Below are positions 44,270 to 53,018 of a stretch of DNA of 64,000 nt, in pieces. The stretch is from SZUA-365 sp964635845 (GTDB lineage Bacteria; Bacteroidota; Ignavibacteria; SZUA-365), in the NCBI GenBank assembly GCA_964635845.1, contig CAZWNO010000001.1, forward strand, positions 62,001 through 126,000, read 5' to 3'. Position 1 is the stretch's first letter. Each line of letters opens with the position of its first letter. The notes below the pieces were generated by a model that had not been told where the DNA came from, searched no databases, and saw nothing but the letters and a program-made list of their open reading frames with translations. The position numbers and the translations under genes are program-made.

Positions 44270-45595
44270 GTGTTTTCCTCCCGTCTGCCCGACGATCTGT
44301 CCGAGAATCAGCTGACCCTGCGCGCGCGCGCGCTGCGCCGTGCGGGCGTGCGGATATGGGATCTCACCCTCTCGAATCCCACCCGCGCCGGCTTCGAGTA
44401 TCCCACGGCGGACATCCGCGAGGCCTTCGCCCGCGCAGCGGAGTGCGGCTACGATCCGCATCCCCGGGGAATGCTGCCCGCGCGCGAGGCTATCGCGGGT
44501 TATTACGCCGAAGGAGCATCCGGTAGAGCCGCTCTAAGGGACGGCGCGCCCCAGCGCGCCCGGGATTCCGAAGCAGAGCCAGGACCGCTTGGCGCGCAGG
44601 TCGACGCCACGCATCTCCATTGCACGGCCTCTAGCAGCGAAGCGTACAGCATGCTCTTCAAACTGCTCTGCGATCCCGGCGACGAGATCTGCATCCCGCT
44701 GCCCGCCTACCCGCTCTTCTCCTGGCTGGCCGCGATGGACGCGGTCACGGTGCGTCCCTACCGGCTGCGTCTCGCGCCCGACGGCCACTGGTGCATCGAC
44801 ATGCATTCGCTCGACATGGCGATGAGCGCGCGCACCCGCGCGGTGATCGTGGTCAATCCGTCGAATCCCGCCGCGAACTACCTGCGTCCCGAGGAGTTCG
44901 CGCAGCTCGACGCGCTCTGCGCACGCAGACATGCCGCCCTGATCACCGACGAAGTCTTCTGGGATTACCCCCTGACCGAGTTCGCGGCCGCGGCAAACGG
45001 CCGGGAGATCGCAGACGGTATGGGGCACACGGACGGCGCCGGACAGCGTGGCACCGCCTGCCTGCGGCAGCGCACGGCGGGAATATCGGGCCAGGCGCTC
45101 CGATTTACCATCAACGGCCTCTCGAAGCTGCTCGCCCTTCCGCAGATGAAGCTGGGGTGGATTCTCACCGAGGGTCCGCCGAGGCTGCGCGACGACGCGC
45201 TTGCACGGCTCGACGTCATCGCGGACGCCTACCTCTCCGTTGGCACGCCGGTGATGGCCGCCGCGCCGGCACTGCTCGCGCTGCGCGATCGGATGCAGCG
45301 GCAGATCCTCGCGCGCTGCCGGGCGAATCTGTCCACCGCCCGGCAGATAATCGGAGCTTCTCCATCCGGGATCGAACTGCTCGAGCCCGAGGGGGGATGG
45401 AACGCGCTGATCGCCTTGCCGGAGAATGCGGATGAGGAGACGGTCGCCCTGCGGCTGCTCGAGGAGCACCGCGTGCTCGTGCATCCCGGATATCTCTTCG
45501 ATTTCGCCCGGGGAAAATACTTCGTGATCAGCCTGCTCGCCCCGGAAGCGGATATGCTCGAAGCGCTCGGGCGGATGCAGCGGCTCATGCGGTAA
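44270..45595 (+). CDS. PLP-dependent class I/II aminotransferase with two insertions
   Basis: The 441-residue protein starts at GTG 44270, 6 bp after a GGAGTCGCAG site. Fold type I motifs are: WDLTLSNPTRAGFEYP, substrate loop LTASSSEAYS-like (LHCTASSSEAYSMLF), AVIVVNPSNPAAN, LITDEVFWDYP, and the PLP lysine in FTINGLSKLLALPQMKLGW. The substrate is unknown; the sequence resembles MocR-like/alanine-type aminotransferases. Two Gly/Arg/Ala-rich stretches near residues 84-108 and 247-272 interrupt conserved regions. The first is encoded by a GC palindrome-rich segment (44525-44605). Activity might still be intact, since the frame holds. Confidence 0.82.
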   Translation: MFSSRLPDDLSENQLTLRARALRRAGVRIWDLTLSNPTRAGFEYPTADIREAFARAAECGYDPHPRGMLPAREAIAGYYAEGASGRAALRDGAPQRARDSEAEPGPLGAQVDATHLHCTASSSEAYSMLFKLLCDPGDEICIPLPAYPLFSWLAAMDAVTVRPYRLRLAPDGHWCIDMHSLDMAMSARTRAVIVVNPSNPAANYLRPEEFAQLDALCARRHAALITDEVFWDYPLTEFAAAANGREIADGMGHTDGAGQRGTACLRQRTAGISGQALRFTINGLSKLLALPQMKLGWILTEGPPRLRDDALARLDVIADAYLSVGTPVMAAAPALLALRDRMQRQILARCRANLSTARQIIGASPSGIELLEPEGGWNALIALPENADEETVALRLLEEHRVLVHPGYLFDFARGKYFVISLLAPEADMLEALGRMQRLMR

Positions 45596-45631
45596 TCGCT
45601 TCGCGGAGCGCCTTCCTCCAATCGTGACAAA

Positions 45632-45667
45632 AAAATCCCGGCTGCCCGCGAGGGCGGCCGGGATTTC
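45632..45667. terminator. Bidirectional terminator between aminotransferase and aconitase
   Basis: AAATCCCGGC (45634-45643) pairs with GCCGGGATTT (45657-45666), and inner GCCC/GGGC bases extend the stem. A run of A residues precedes it on the plus strand (T run for the minus strand), so it best serves the minus-strand aconitase gene. It may also serve the plus-strand aminotransferase. Confidence 0.75.
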
Positions 45668-45698
45668 CGATATCTCTTGCCGGAATAATCCGGAACCG

Positions 45699-47957
45699 TT
45701 AATTCCTACCCCGCGCGATCAGGTTCAGCGCGCTGCCCGCATGCCACCACTCGATCTGCTGCGCGTTCATCGTGTGGTTGAGCATGACCGTGTCGCTGCT
45801 GCCGTCGGCATGCATGAGGACCATGGTCAACTGCGCGCCGGGAGCGAGCTCTTCGACCTTCAGGGCGATGCGGTCGTCTTCCTGGACCTTGGCGTAATCG
45901 GCGGGATCCGCGAAGGTGAGCGGGAGCATGCCCTGCTTCTTGAGGTTGGTCTCGAGAATGCGGGCGAAGGACTTGACGATGGTCGCCTTGCAGCCGAGAT
46001 GACGCGGTTCCATTGCCGCGTGTTCGCGACTGGAACCTTCGCCGTAATTCTCGTCGCCGATCACGACCCAGCCTTCGCCGGCCGCCTTGTAGGCGCGCGC
46101 GACATTCGGCACATCGTCGTATTCGCCGGTGATCTGGTTCTTTACCTTGTTCGCGACGCCGTTGAATTCGTTGATCGCGCCGATGAACATGTTGTTCGAA
46201 ATATTGTCGAGATGTCCGCGGAAGCGCAGCCAGGGACCCGCCGCGGAAATGTGATCGGTCGTGCATTTGCCGCGCACCTTGAGCAGCAGGCGGAGATTGT
46301 CGTATTCCCCGGGCTTCGGCGCGGGGAAGGGCGTGAGCTTCTGCAGTCGATTGCTCTCGGGATTGATGATCACTTCGATGTTGCTCCCGTCTACCGCCGG
46401 GTGAACGAGGCCGTCGGGATCGGGCACGAAACCGCGCGCCGGCAGTTCGTCGCCCGTGGGCGGGTCGAGGCGCACGGACTCGCCTTTCTCGTTGATGAGC
46501 GAGTCTTTGGTGAAGTCGAAAGTCAGCGTGCCGGCCAGCGCGAACGCGGCGACAGTTTCGGGACTCGCGACGAAGGCGTGCGTATCGGGATTGCCGTCGT
46601 TGCGTCCCGTGAAATTGCGGTTGAACGAGGTGATGATGGAATTGCGATCGCCCTTCTGCACGTCGTGCCGCTTCCACTGGCCGATGCAGGGACCGCAGGC
46701 ATTGGCCAGCACCCGTCCGCCGATGCTCTCGAGCAGCTCGAGCTGTCCGTCGCGCGCGACCGTCGCGCGCACCTGCTCCGAACCGGGCGTGATGGTGAAT
46801 TCGGATTTCGTATGCAGTCCCTTCGCCTTCGCCTGCCGCGCGATGGCCGCGACACGGTCGATGTCCTCGTAGCTGGAATTGGTGCAGGAACCGATGAGCG
46901 CGACGCGCAATTCCTCTGGCCAGCCATTGTCGCGCACGGCCTGCGCGAATTTTGAAATCGGATGCGCGCGGTCCGGTGTGAAGGGACCGTTGATATGCGG
47001 TTCGAGAGTGTCGAGATCGATGTGGACCACCTGGTCGTAGAACTTCTCCGGATCGGCGGCGATTTCAGGATCGGCCCGCAGATGCTCGGCGATACCGTCG
47101 GCGAGATCCGCCAGGTCGGCGCGTCCGGTGCTGCGCAGGTAGACGCCGGCCTTTTCATCGTAAGGGAACAACGACGTGGTCGCACCGATCTCCGCTCCCA
47201 TGTTGCAGATCGTGCCCTTGCCGGTGGCGGAGACGCTCGCGCAGCCGTCACCGAAATACTCGACGATGGATCCGGTGCCGCCCTTGACGGTGAGAATGCC
47301 CGCCAGCTTCAGGATGACATCCTTCGGGGATGTCCAGCCGCTCATCTTCCCGGTGAGTTTGACACCGATGAGTTTCGGGAATTTCAGTTCCCATGGCATG
47401 CCGGCCATCACGTCCACCGCATCCGCGCCTCCGACGCCGATGGCGATCATGCCGAGCCCGCCCGCGTTGGGGGTATGCGAGTCCGTGCCGATCATCATGC
47501 CGCCCGGGAAGGCGTAGTTTTCCAGCACGACCTGGTGAATGATGCCCGCGCCCGGCCTCCAGAAGCCGATGCCGAATTTCTGTGACACCGATGCGAGAAA
47601 GTCGAAGACCTCGCTGTTGAGTTCGAGCGAGGATGCGAGATCCCGCATCGCGCCGTGCTCGGCGAGGATCAGGTGATCGCAGTGCACCGTGGAGGGAACG
47701 GCGACCTGCGGAATGCCGGCGCTCATGAACTGCAGCAGCGCCATCTGCGCGGTGGCGTCCTGCATGGCGACACGGTCGGGGCCGAAGTTGGCGTAATCCT
47801 TGCCGCGTTGCATCGGTGCGGAGGGTGCCTCCCAGAGGTGCGCGTGCAGGATTTTCTCGGCGTAGGTGAGAGGACGTCCCAGCAGCGCGCGCGCCGCCGC
47901 GATCTTTGCCGGGAACCCGGCATAGACACGCTGGATCATATCGAGATTCATCGTCAT
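45699..47957 (-). CDS. acn: Aconitate hydratase (mitochondrial-type AcnA/AcnM)
   Basis: The protein has 752 residues from the ATG at 47957, placed by a GGAG site 8 bp upstream. An open frame further upstream is not conserved. It interconverts citrate and isocitrate in the TCA cycle. The 4Fe-4S ligands are Cys in LIGSCTNSSYED and CxxC in LANACGPCIGQW. Other signatures: VALIGSCTNS, GTDSHTPNAGGLGMIAIGVGG and the swivel-domain GDENYGEGSSREHAAMEPR. The length matches the ~750-residue mitochondrial-type clade common in Bacteroidota. It is followed by a bidirectional terminator. Confidence 0.96.
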   Translation of the reverse strand: MTMNLDMIQRVYAGFPAKIAAARALLGRPLTYAEKILHAHLWEAPSAPMQRGKDYANFGPDRVAMQDATAQMALLQFMSAGIPQVAVPSTVHCDHLILAEHGAMRDLASSLELNSEVFDFLASVSQKFGIGFWRPGAGIIHQVVLENYAFPGGMMIGTDSHTPNAGGLGMIAIGVGGADAVDVMAGMPWELKFPKLIGVKLTGKMSGWTSPKDVILKLAGILTVKGGTGSIVEYFGDGCASVSATGKGTICNMGAEIGATTSLFPYDEKAGVYLRSTGRADLADLADGIAEHLRADPEIAADPEKFYDQVVHIDLDTLEPHINGPFTPDRAHPISKFAQAVRDNGWPEELRVALIGSCTNSSYEDIDRVAAIARQAKAKGLHTKSEFTITPGSEQVRATVARDGQLELLESIGGRVLANACGPCIGQWKRHDVQKGDRNSIITSFNRNFTGRNDGNPDTHAFVASPETVAAFALAGTLTFDFTKDSLINEKGESVRLDPPTGDELPARGFVPDPDGLVHPAVDGSNIEVIINPESNRLQKLTPFPAPKPGEYDNLRLLLKVRGKCTTDHISAAGPWLRFRGHLDNISNNMFIGAINEFNGVANKVKNQITGEYDDVPNVARAYKAAGEGWVVIGDENYGEGSSREHAAMEPRHLGCKATIVKSFARILETNLKKQGMLPLTFADPADYAKVQEDDRIALKVEELAPGAQLTMVLMHADGSSDTVMLNHTMNAQQIEWWHAGSALNLIARGRN

Positions 47958-48083
47958 CGTGTTGTCTCCGTTTTGAGAATGCAGAATGAGCAATATACAA
48001 AATGGATAGGAAATGTGGGGAAGGGGCGGAAATTGTACCCGGCGGGTTGCCTTCGGTCGCTCCCGGTATCCGGGACCCTCCCG

Positions 48084-48119
48084 GAAAAAAAAAGGACAGG
48101 CCGTGAGGGACCTGTCCTT
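48084..48119 (-). terminator. Strong intrinsic terminator of the 48163-48954 gene
   Basis: On the minus strand AAGGACAGG pairs with CCTGTCCTT (48092-48100 with 48111-48119, 10-nt loop) and is followed by nine or more T residues (A run 48085-48093 on the plus strand). This is the clearest rho-independent terminator in the window. Confidence 0.92.
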
Positions 48120-48162
48120 GCATGGCCGCGCGGGGGCCGCCGCGGCCGTCGGGAAAAAAGAT

Positions 48163-48954
48163 CTATCGCGCGTTTTTCCACCACTCGTAATGCGTGGTCT
48201 CCAGCTCGTGAGCACTGGGAATGGGGAAGAAGATCGAATTGTCGTCCTTGTCGAAGAACCAGAATCCGTGGCGCAGCGCGCGGTACGATATGCTGTGCAG
48301 CACGGACGACAGGCTGATGGTCTTGACAGTCTTGTCTGTGTTCTGCTTGAGTTCGAGCAGACAGTCGAGCAGGCGGTAGGGATTGCTGTCGGGAATCGGG
48401 GAGACGATGATCTCCCGGTGCTGGCTCTCGGCGAGGAACTCCTCGATGTTGAGATCGATCTGCGTGAAGCAGACCCGATCGGCGCCCTTCGCGACGTCTT
48501 CGCTGATGTACTTGCCGAAGGAGCGCTGATCGAGTCGCGAGGCGATGAGATTGCGTACCGGGGCGATTTCCTGGAAGATGCGGATGAGGCCGGGTACGTT
48601 TTCCGCGGTGTAGGGACCGGGATCCAGCTCGAGCGCCTTGCCGTTGACGGTGACCAGCACCAGCTTCCTGATCACGTCGAACGGTACGTGCTCCAGCACG
48701 CGGTAGGACGAAATGAACTTCGTGCGCTTCGGCGAGCCGTCGTCATGGGCGACGGTTTTCTCGAGATATTCGTCGATGAGGAAATACGGATCGCGGAAAT
48801 TGATGTCCAGTTCGGCGAATATCACTTTTCCCTGGAAATGGCGTGCGCTGCCGATCGTGTAATGCTGGGCGAACGCGTGCGGTTCGAGCTGTGAGGCAAC
48901 CAGCGCGTTGATCGGGAATACGATCATGTAGAGATGTTTCTGGTAGTCTGCCAT
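48163..48954 (-). CDS. Conserved-looking cytosolic protein of unknown function
   Basis: The protein has 263 residues from the ATG at 48954 (MADYQKHLYMIVFPINALVASQ). An upstream extension to 49131 is open but has no start signal. I recognise no family. The composition is mixed alpha/beta with no signal peptide or membrane helix. Visible segments include HYTIGSARHFQGKVIFAELD, FRDPYFLIDEYLEKTV, VRNLIASRLDQRSFGKYISED, FTQIDLNIEEFLAE and YRALRHGFWFFDKDDNSIFFP. It is single-gene, flanked by its own terminator, and divergent from the universal stress gene. No function is proposed. Confidence 0.72.
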   Translation of the reverse strand: MADYQKHLYMIVFPINALVASQLEPHAFAQHYTIGSARHFQGKVIFAELDINFRDPYFLIDEYLEKTVAHDDGSPKRTKFISSYRVLEHVPFDVIRKLVLVTVNGKALELDPGPYTAENVPGLIRIFQEIAPVRNLIASRLDQRSFGKYISEDVAKGADRVCFTQIDLNIEEFLAESQHREIIVSPIPDSNPYRLLDCLLELKQNTDKTVKTISLSSVLHSISYRALRHGFWFFDKDDNSIFFPIPSAHELETTHYEWWKNAR

Positions 48955-49124
48955 GTGTATCTTTTTCTGAATGATGGTATGCGGTTGAATGCATAATCTA
49001 GAAAAAACCTGCCCCATCAACAAACCGACGCGTGTCCGGCGCGCGGTGATCTGTGCAGGCGCGCGGTCGGCAAAGGCCGGCTGCGCCATCGAACTTGCAT
49101 CGTGTACCGGGAGAGAGTACCTTT

Positions 49125-50000
49125 TTGGCATTGCAGTTTTCCACGATCATCGAGGCTCGGGTGTCCGAACGAGAATCCACTATCGTCGCCGGGGTTGCCT
49201 TTTCACCGCACGCGCAGCTGATCGCATCCTCGGCGTTCGTGTTCGCACGGCGCATGGCTGCGCGTGTCGTGTTCGTGCACGTCGGCGAAGAGGATGCGGA
49301 GACGCGCGCGCGCCTTCAGACGATGCTGCGGGCGGCGGAAGGCGCCGGCGAGTGCGAGCTGATTCTGCGTCCCGGAAATCCGGAGGATGTCCTTCTCGAC
49401 GCCGCGCAGGAAGTGGGGGCGCAGCTGCTGATCACCGGTGCGCTGGAATCCGAAGGAATGCTGCAGCGGATTTTCGGCAGTGTCGCGCGGAAGGTTGCGC
49501 GGCGCGCGAAATGCCCGGTCCTCCTCCTGCCGTTGAACGTGCAATCCATCCCGCGGCTCGACCGCGTGGTCCTCGGCGTACACTCCGGGGAAGACATCAC
49601 GGCGATGCTGCGCTTCACCCTGATGCTGCTCCGTACCGCGGGCAAGTCACGGCTGCATATCGTGCAGGAAGCTGATTTCATGAACCGGCTCGCCGCCCGC
49701 TATGTTGACGACGGCGAACGCGAGGCCTTCGAGAACCAGCAGCGGGGCGCTCTGGCGGATACGCTCTCGGTGTATGATCTCTCCGGAGTGGACGTCGAGG
49801 CGGAGGTGCTTGACGACAGCGCCGAGGGTGTCGCGATCATGGAATATGCCAGAACGATCGGCGCGGATCTCGTCATCACGCAGGCGCCGCCGCGGGCGCT
49901 CACAATCCTCGACCGTTTTACCTCCCATCCCGCGGATTCCGTGCTGTTCAGCCTGGCATGCGGTATCCTGCTGTATAGGGTTCAAGCAGACGGCGAGTGA
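49125..50000 (+). CDS. Tandem universal stress protein (UspA family)
   Basis: The ~291-residue protein has two Usp-like Rossmann halves. The first half ends with the family motif region AQLLITGALESEGMLQRIFGSVARKVARRAKCPVLLLP, which resembles GxxxxGSVAxxVxxxaxCPVLvV. The second half runs from RLDRVVLGVHSGEDITAML to ADLVITQAPPRA...DSVLFSLACGILLYRV. The start is unclear: TTG 49125 sits 9 bp after GGGAGAG, and GTG 49161 (VSERESTIVAG) is the alternative. The antiporter starts 14 bp after its stop, so Usp probably senses or regulates the transporter, as UspA-like domains do in some antiporters. Confidence 0.82.
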   Translation: MALQFSTIIEARVSERESTIVAGVAFSPHAQLIASSAFVFARRMAARVVFVHVGEEDAETRARLQTMLRAAEGAGECELILRPGNPEDVLLDAAQEVGAQLLITGALESEGMLQRIFGSVARKVARRAKCPVLLLPLNVQSIPRLDRVVLGVHSGEDITAMLRFTLMLLRTAGKSRLHIVQEADFMNRLAARYVDDGEREAFENQQRGALADTLSVYDLSGVDVEAEVLDDSAEGVAIMEYARTIGADLVITQAPPRALTILDRFTSHPADSVLFSLACGILLYRVQADGE

Positions 50001-50014
50001 CGGAGTAATTGCAC

Positions 50015-51715
50015 ATGAATCACACCGAACTGACGGCGTTCTTTCTAGCACTCGGTTTGCTGCTACTGGTGGCGCGTGTGCTCGGAGAACTCTCCCGGCG
50101 CATGAACATGCCGTCCGTTCTAGGTGAACTGCTTGCAGGTGTGCTGCTCGGGCCCTCCGTTCTGGGCGCGATTTCTCCGACGATTTATTCCGGACTTTTC
50201 CCGACGACCCCGGGATTCACGATTGGCCTCGAAGCGGTCACAACCCTGGGAATCGCGTTGTTCCTGATGGTCGCGGGTATCGAAGTCGATCTGTCTGCGA
50301 TCCTTCGCCAGGGCAAGTCATCGTTCGTGATCAGCATTTTCGGCATGGTCATTCCTTTCGCGATAGGATTCGGCAGTGCCATGCTGGTGCCAACGCTGTT
50401 CGTTGCAGGCGCATCGTCCAACCAGATGCTGATCGCGTTCTTTCTCGGCACGGCACTCTCCATCACTGCATTGCCAGTGATTGCAAAGATCCTCATCGAT
50501 CTCAACATGTACCGCTCCGATCTTGGTATGATAATCATCGCTGTTGCTGTGATCAACGATATCGTTGGCTGGTTGCTCTTCGCCACGATTCTTGGCACGA
50601 TGAGCGACCAGACGCACGGAATGAGCATCTGGTGGACGATTTCATTGACGGTCGGTTTCACTGTACTGATTCTCACTGTCGGACGAGTAATCATCGACAC
50701 CATTCTCCCGCCCCTGCAGGCATACACGTCCTGGCCCGGTGGTGTGTTGAGCTTCGCGGTCAGCTGCGGACTACTCGCCGCTGCGCTCACAGAATGGATC
50801 GGCATCCACGCAATTCTCGGAACATTCATGTTCGGTGTCGCATTTGGGGATTCGAAACACCTCCGCGAACGCACGCGCCAGATACTTGATCACTTTATCT
50901 CGTTCATCTTCGCACCTCTGTTCTTCGCATCAATCGGACTGCAGGTCGACATCGTACAGTATTGGGACACCACGTTGGTCGTCATCGTGTTGCTCATCGC
51001 CAGCATAGGGAAAATACTCGGCAGTCTCGTCGCCAGCAGAATGGTCGGATTCAACAATCGCGAATCATTGGCGATCGGGTTCGGCATGAACGCCCGCGGC
51101 GGGATGATTATCATCCTCGGCCTCCTCGCCCTGCAAGCCGGCCTGATCGGCGAACGTCTGTTCGTCGCGCTCATCGTGATGGCGATCGTCACCTCGCTGG
51201 TCGCCGGTCCCGCCATGCAGTGGATCATGGGTCAGCGCAAGGTCTCCCGCCTCGTGGATTTCCTATACGCGAAGGCATTCGTGCCGCAGCTTCGTTCGCA
51301 CACGCGCGAGGGGGTTATCGCCGAACTCGCTGCGGTGCTCGCCCAGGCGACGGGGCTCCCGCACACGGAGATCACGGGGAAGGTGATGGAGCGCGAGAAG
51401 ACCATGCCGACAGGCATCGGGAGAAGGGCGGCGATACCGCATGCCCGCATCGAGGGACTGACATCACCCGCCATCGCCGTCGGCTATTCGAAGGACGGGA
51501 TAGATTTCGATGCTCCCGACGGACAACCAGCGCGCCTGATCTTCCTCGTGCTTACACCCAAAGACGAATTCCAGCGCCAGCTGCAGATCCTCGCGGAGAT
51601 CGGGAGGCTTCTGCGTTCGGAACAGGCCGTCGAGCGCATCCTGCAGGCGCAGTCCTTCGTCGCGCTTCGTGGGCTGATCAATAGCGAGGAAAAAGCGCAC
51701 GTCGTACGCGATTGA
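50015..51715 (+). CDS. CPA2-type cation:proton antiporter fused to a PTS EIIA domain
   Basis: The 566-residue protein has residues ~1-400 as a Na+/H+ exchanger fold of about 12 helices (GELLAGVLLGPSVLGAI, MVAGIEVDLSAIL, GMNARGGMIIILGLLALQ). The last ~150 residues are a fructose/mannitol-type EIIA domain with the phosphohistidine motif GIGRRAAIPHARI (His near residue 475). Such a fusion suggests that the PTS phosphorylation state or nitrogen-PTS-like signalling gates transport. It starts 14 bp after the Usp gene (GGAG site). Codon use in 50000-51100 is visibly less GC-rich at third positions than in its neighbours, hinting at transfer. Confidence 0.88.
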   Translation: MNHTELTAFFLALGLLLLVARVLGELSRRMNMPSVLGELLAGVLLGPSVLGAISPTIYSGLFPTTPGFTIGLEAVTTLGIALFLMVAGIEVDLSAILRQGKSSFVISIFGMVIPFAIGFGSAMLVPTLFVAGASSNQMLIAFFLGTALSITALPVIAKILIDLNMYRSDLGMIIIAVAVINDIVGWLLFATILGTMSDQTHGMSIWWTISLTVGFTVLILTVGRVIIDTILPPLQAYTSWPGGVLSFAVSCGLLAAALTEWIGIHAILGTFMFGVAFGDSKHLRERTRQILDHFISFIFAPLFFASIGLQVDIVQYWDTTLVVIVLLIASIGKILGSLVASRMVGFNNRESLAIGFGMNARGGMIIILGLLALQAGLIGERLFVALIVMAIVTSLVAGPAMQWIMGQRKVSRLVDFLYAKAFVPQLRSHTREGVIAELAAVLAQATGLPHTEITGKVMEREKTMPTGIGRRAAIPHARIEGLTSPAIAVGYSKDGIDFDAPDGQPARLIFLVLTPKDEFQRQLQILAEIGRLLRSEQAVERILQAQSFVALRGLINSEEKAHVVRD

Positions 51716-51769
51716 CGGCAGCAAGGCGCGGCGGGCGTCCGGGCCACCGTTTGCCGTTCCTCCGCGGGG

Positions 51770-52963
51770 ATGGTAGATTTCAAGATACAATTCCCGCCAA
51801 TCCAAAAGCCGCGTGTCCGCATGTCATCATCTCCGCTCAGCCGAAAATCGAATCCGCGCCCGCCGCGCATCCGCCGCATCGCCATCAACACCGGCGGAGG
51901 CGACGCGCCGGGACTCAACGCCGTCATCCGCGCCGTGACCATCGGAGCGATCGAGCGCGGCTGGGAAGTCGTCGGCATCCGCGACGGATACAACGGTCTG
52001 CTCATGCCGGAACAGTTCGCTGACGGAGGACTGGTCAATCTGACGATCGAGTCGGTGCGCGGCATCACGCATCTCGGCGGCACGATCCTCGGTACGACGA
52101 ACAAGGGCAATCCCCTCGAGTTCCCCGTATTGCAGGACGACGGCACATACAGGATCGTGGATCGCAGCAGGGAAATCATCCGTGCCTGCAAGGCGAACAA
52201 AATCGACGCGATCGTCGCGATCGGAGGCGACGGTTCGCTCTCGATCGCGGATGCGCTCTGCGAGAAAGGACTGCGCATCATCGGCGTGCCGAAAACCATC
52301 GACAACGACCTGAGCGAAACGGTCTCGACCTTCGGTTTCGACACCGCGGTCTCATTTGCGACCGAATGTCTCGACCGCCTGCACTCGACCGCGGAAGCGC
52401 ATCGCCGCATCATGGTGGTCGAGGTCATGGGACGCTATGCGGGATGGATCGCGCTCAACGCGGGTGTTGCGGGCACGGCCGATGCGATCCTGATTCCGGA
52501 GATTCCGTATGACATCAACATCGTCGCCCGGAAGACGATCGAACGCGTGCAGAAGGGAAGGAAATTTTCCATCGTCGTCGTCGCGGAGGGTGCGAAACCG
52601 AAGGGCGGCACGCACAGCGTGATCGAGCATGAAGTAGGGCACGCGGAGCGGCTCGGCGGTATCGGCGAGACAGTCGCCAGGCAGCTGCAGGAAATTACCG
52701 GACAGGAAGCGCGCCATGTGGTGCTCGGACATCTCCAGCGCGGCGGCACACCGACGACAACCGATCGACTGCTTTCACTGCGCTTCGGCGCTGCGGCGAT
52801 CCGCGCGCTCGAAGAAGGCCAGAACGGGATGATGGTCGCGCTCGATCCCCCGCGTGTGCGCTACGTGCCGCTGAAGAAGGCCACGCGGCGCATGAAAGTC
52901 GTCCCGCTCGACTGCGATACCATCCTGACCGCCCGCGACCTCGGGATCAGTTTCGGCGATTGA
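51770..52963 (+). CDS. pfkA: 6-phosphofructokinase
   Basis: The 397-residue enzyme has the PFK signatures AINTGGGDAPGLNAVIRAV, IVAIGGDGSLSIADAL and GVPKTIDNDLSETVSTFGFDTAV. VEVMGRYAGWIALNAG and LGHLQRGGTPTTTDR are also present. The Gly in GGDGS favours ATP, whereas the Lys in PKTIDND is typical of PPi-dependent and the mixed group III enzymes, so cofactor use is uncertain. Start ATG 51770 is preceded by GCGGGG; M18 (51821) is the alternative, since the conserved part begins at RRIAINTGG. It commits fructose 6-phosphate to glycolysis. Confidence 0.92.
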   Translation: MVDFKIQFPPIQKPRVRMSSSPLSRKSNPRPPRIRRIAINTGGGDAPGLNAVIRAVTIGAIERGWEVVGIRDGYNGLLMPEQFADGGLVNLTIESVRGITHLGGTILGTTNKGNPLEFPVLQDDGTYRIVDRSREIIRACKANKIDAIVAIGGDGSLSIADALCEKGLRIIGVPKTIDNDLSETVSTFGFDTAVSFATECLDRLHSTAEAHRRIMVVEVMGRYAGWIALNAGVAGTADAILIPEIPYDINIVARKTIERVQKGRKFSIVVVAEGAKPKGGTHSVIEHEVGHAERLGGIGETVARQLQEITGQEARHVVLGHLQRGGTPTTTDRLLSLRFGAAAIRALEEGQNGMMVALDPPRVRYVPLKKATRRMKVVPLDCDTILTARDLGISFGD

Positions 52964-53018
52964 ATGTGCACACTGAACAACCGGTCGAACCAGATACTAT
53001 CCGTTCGGAGACACCCCG

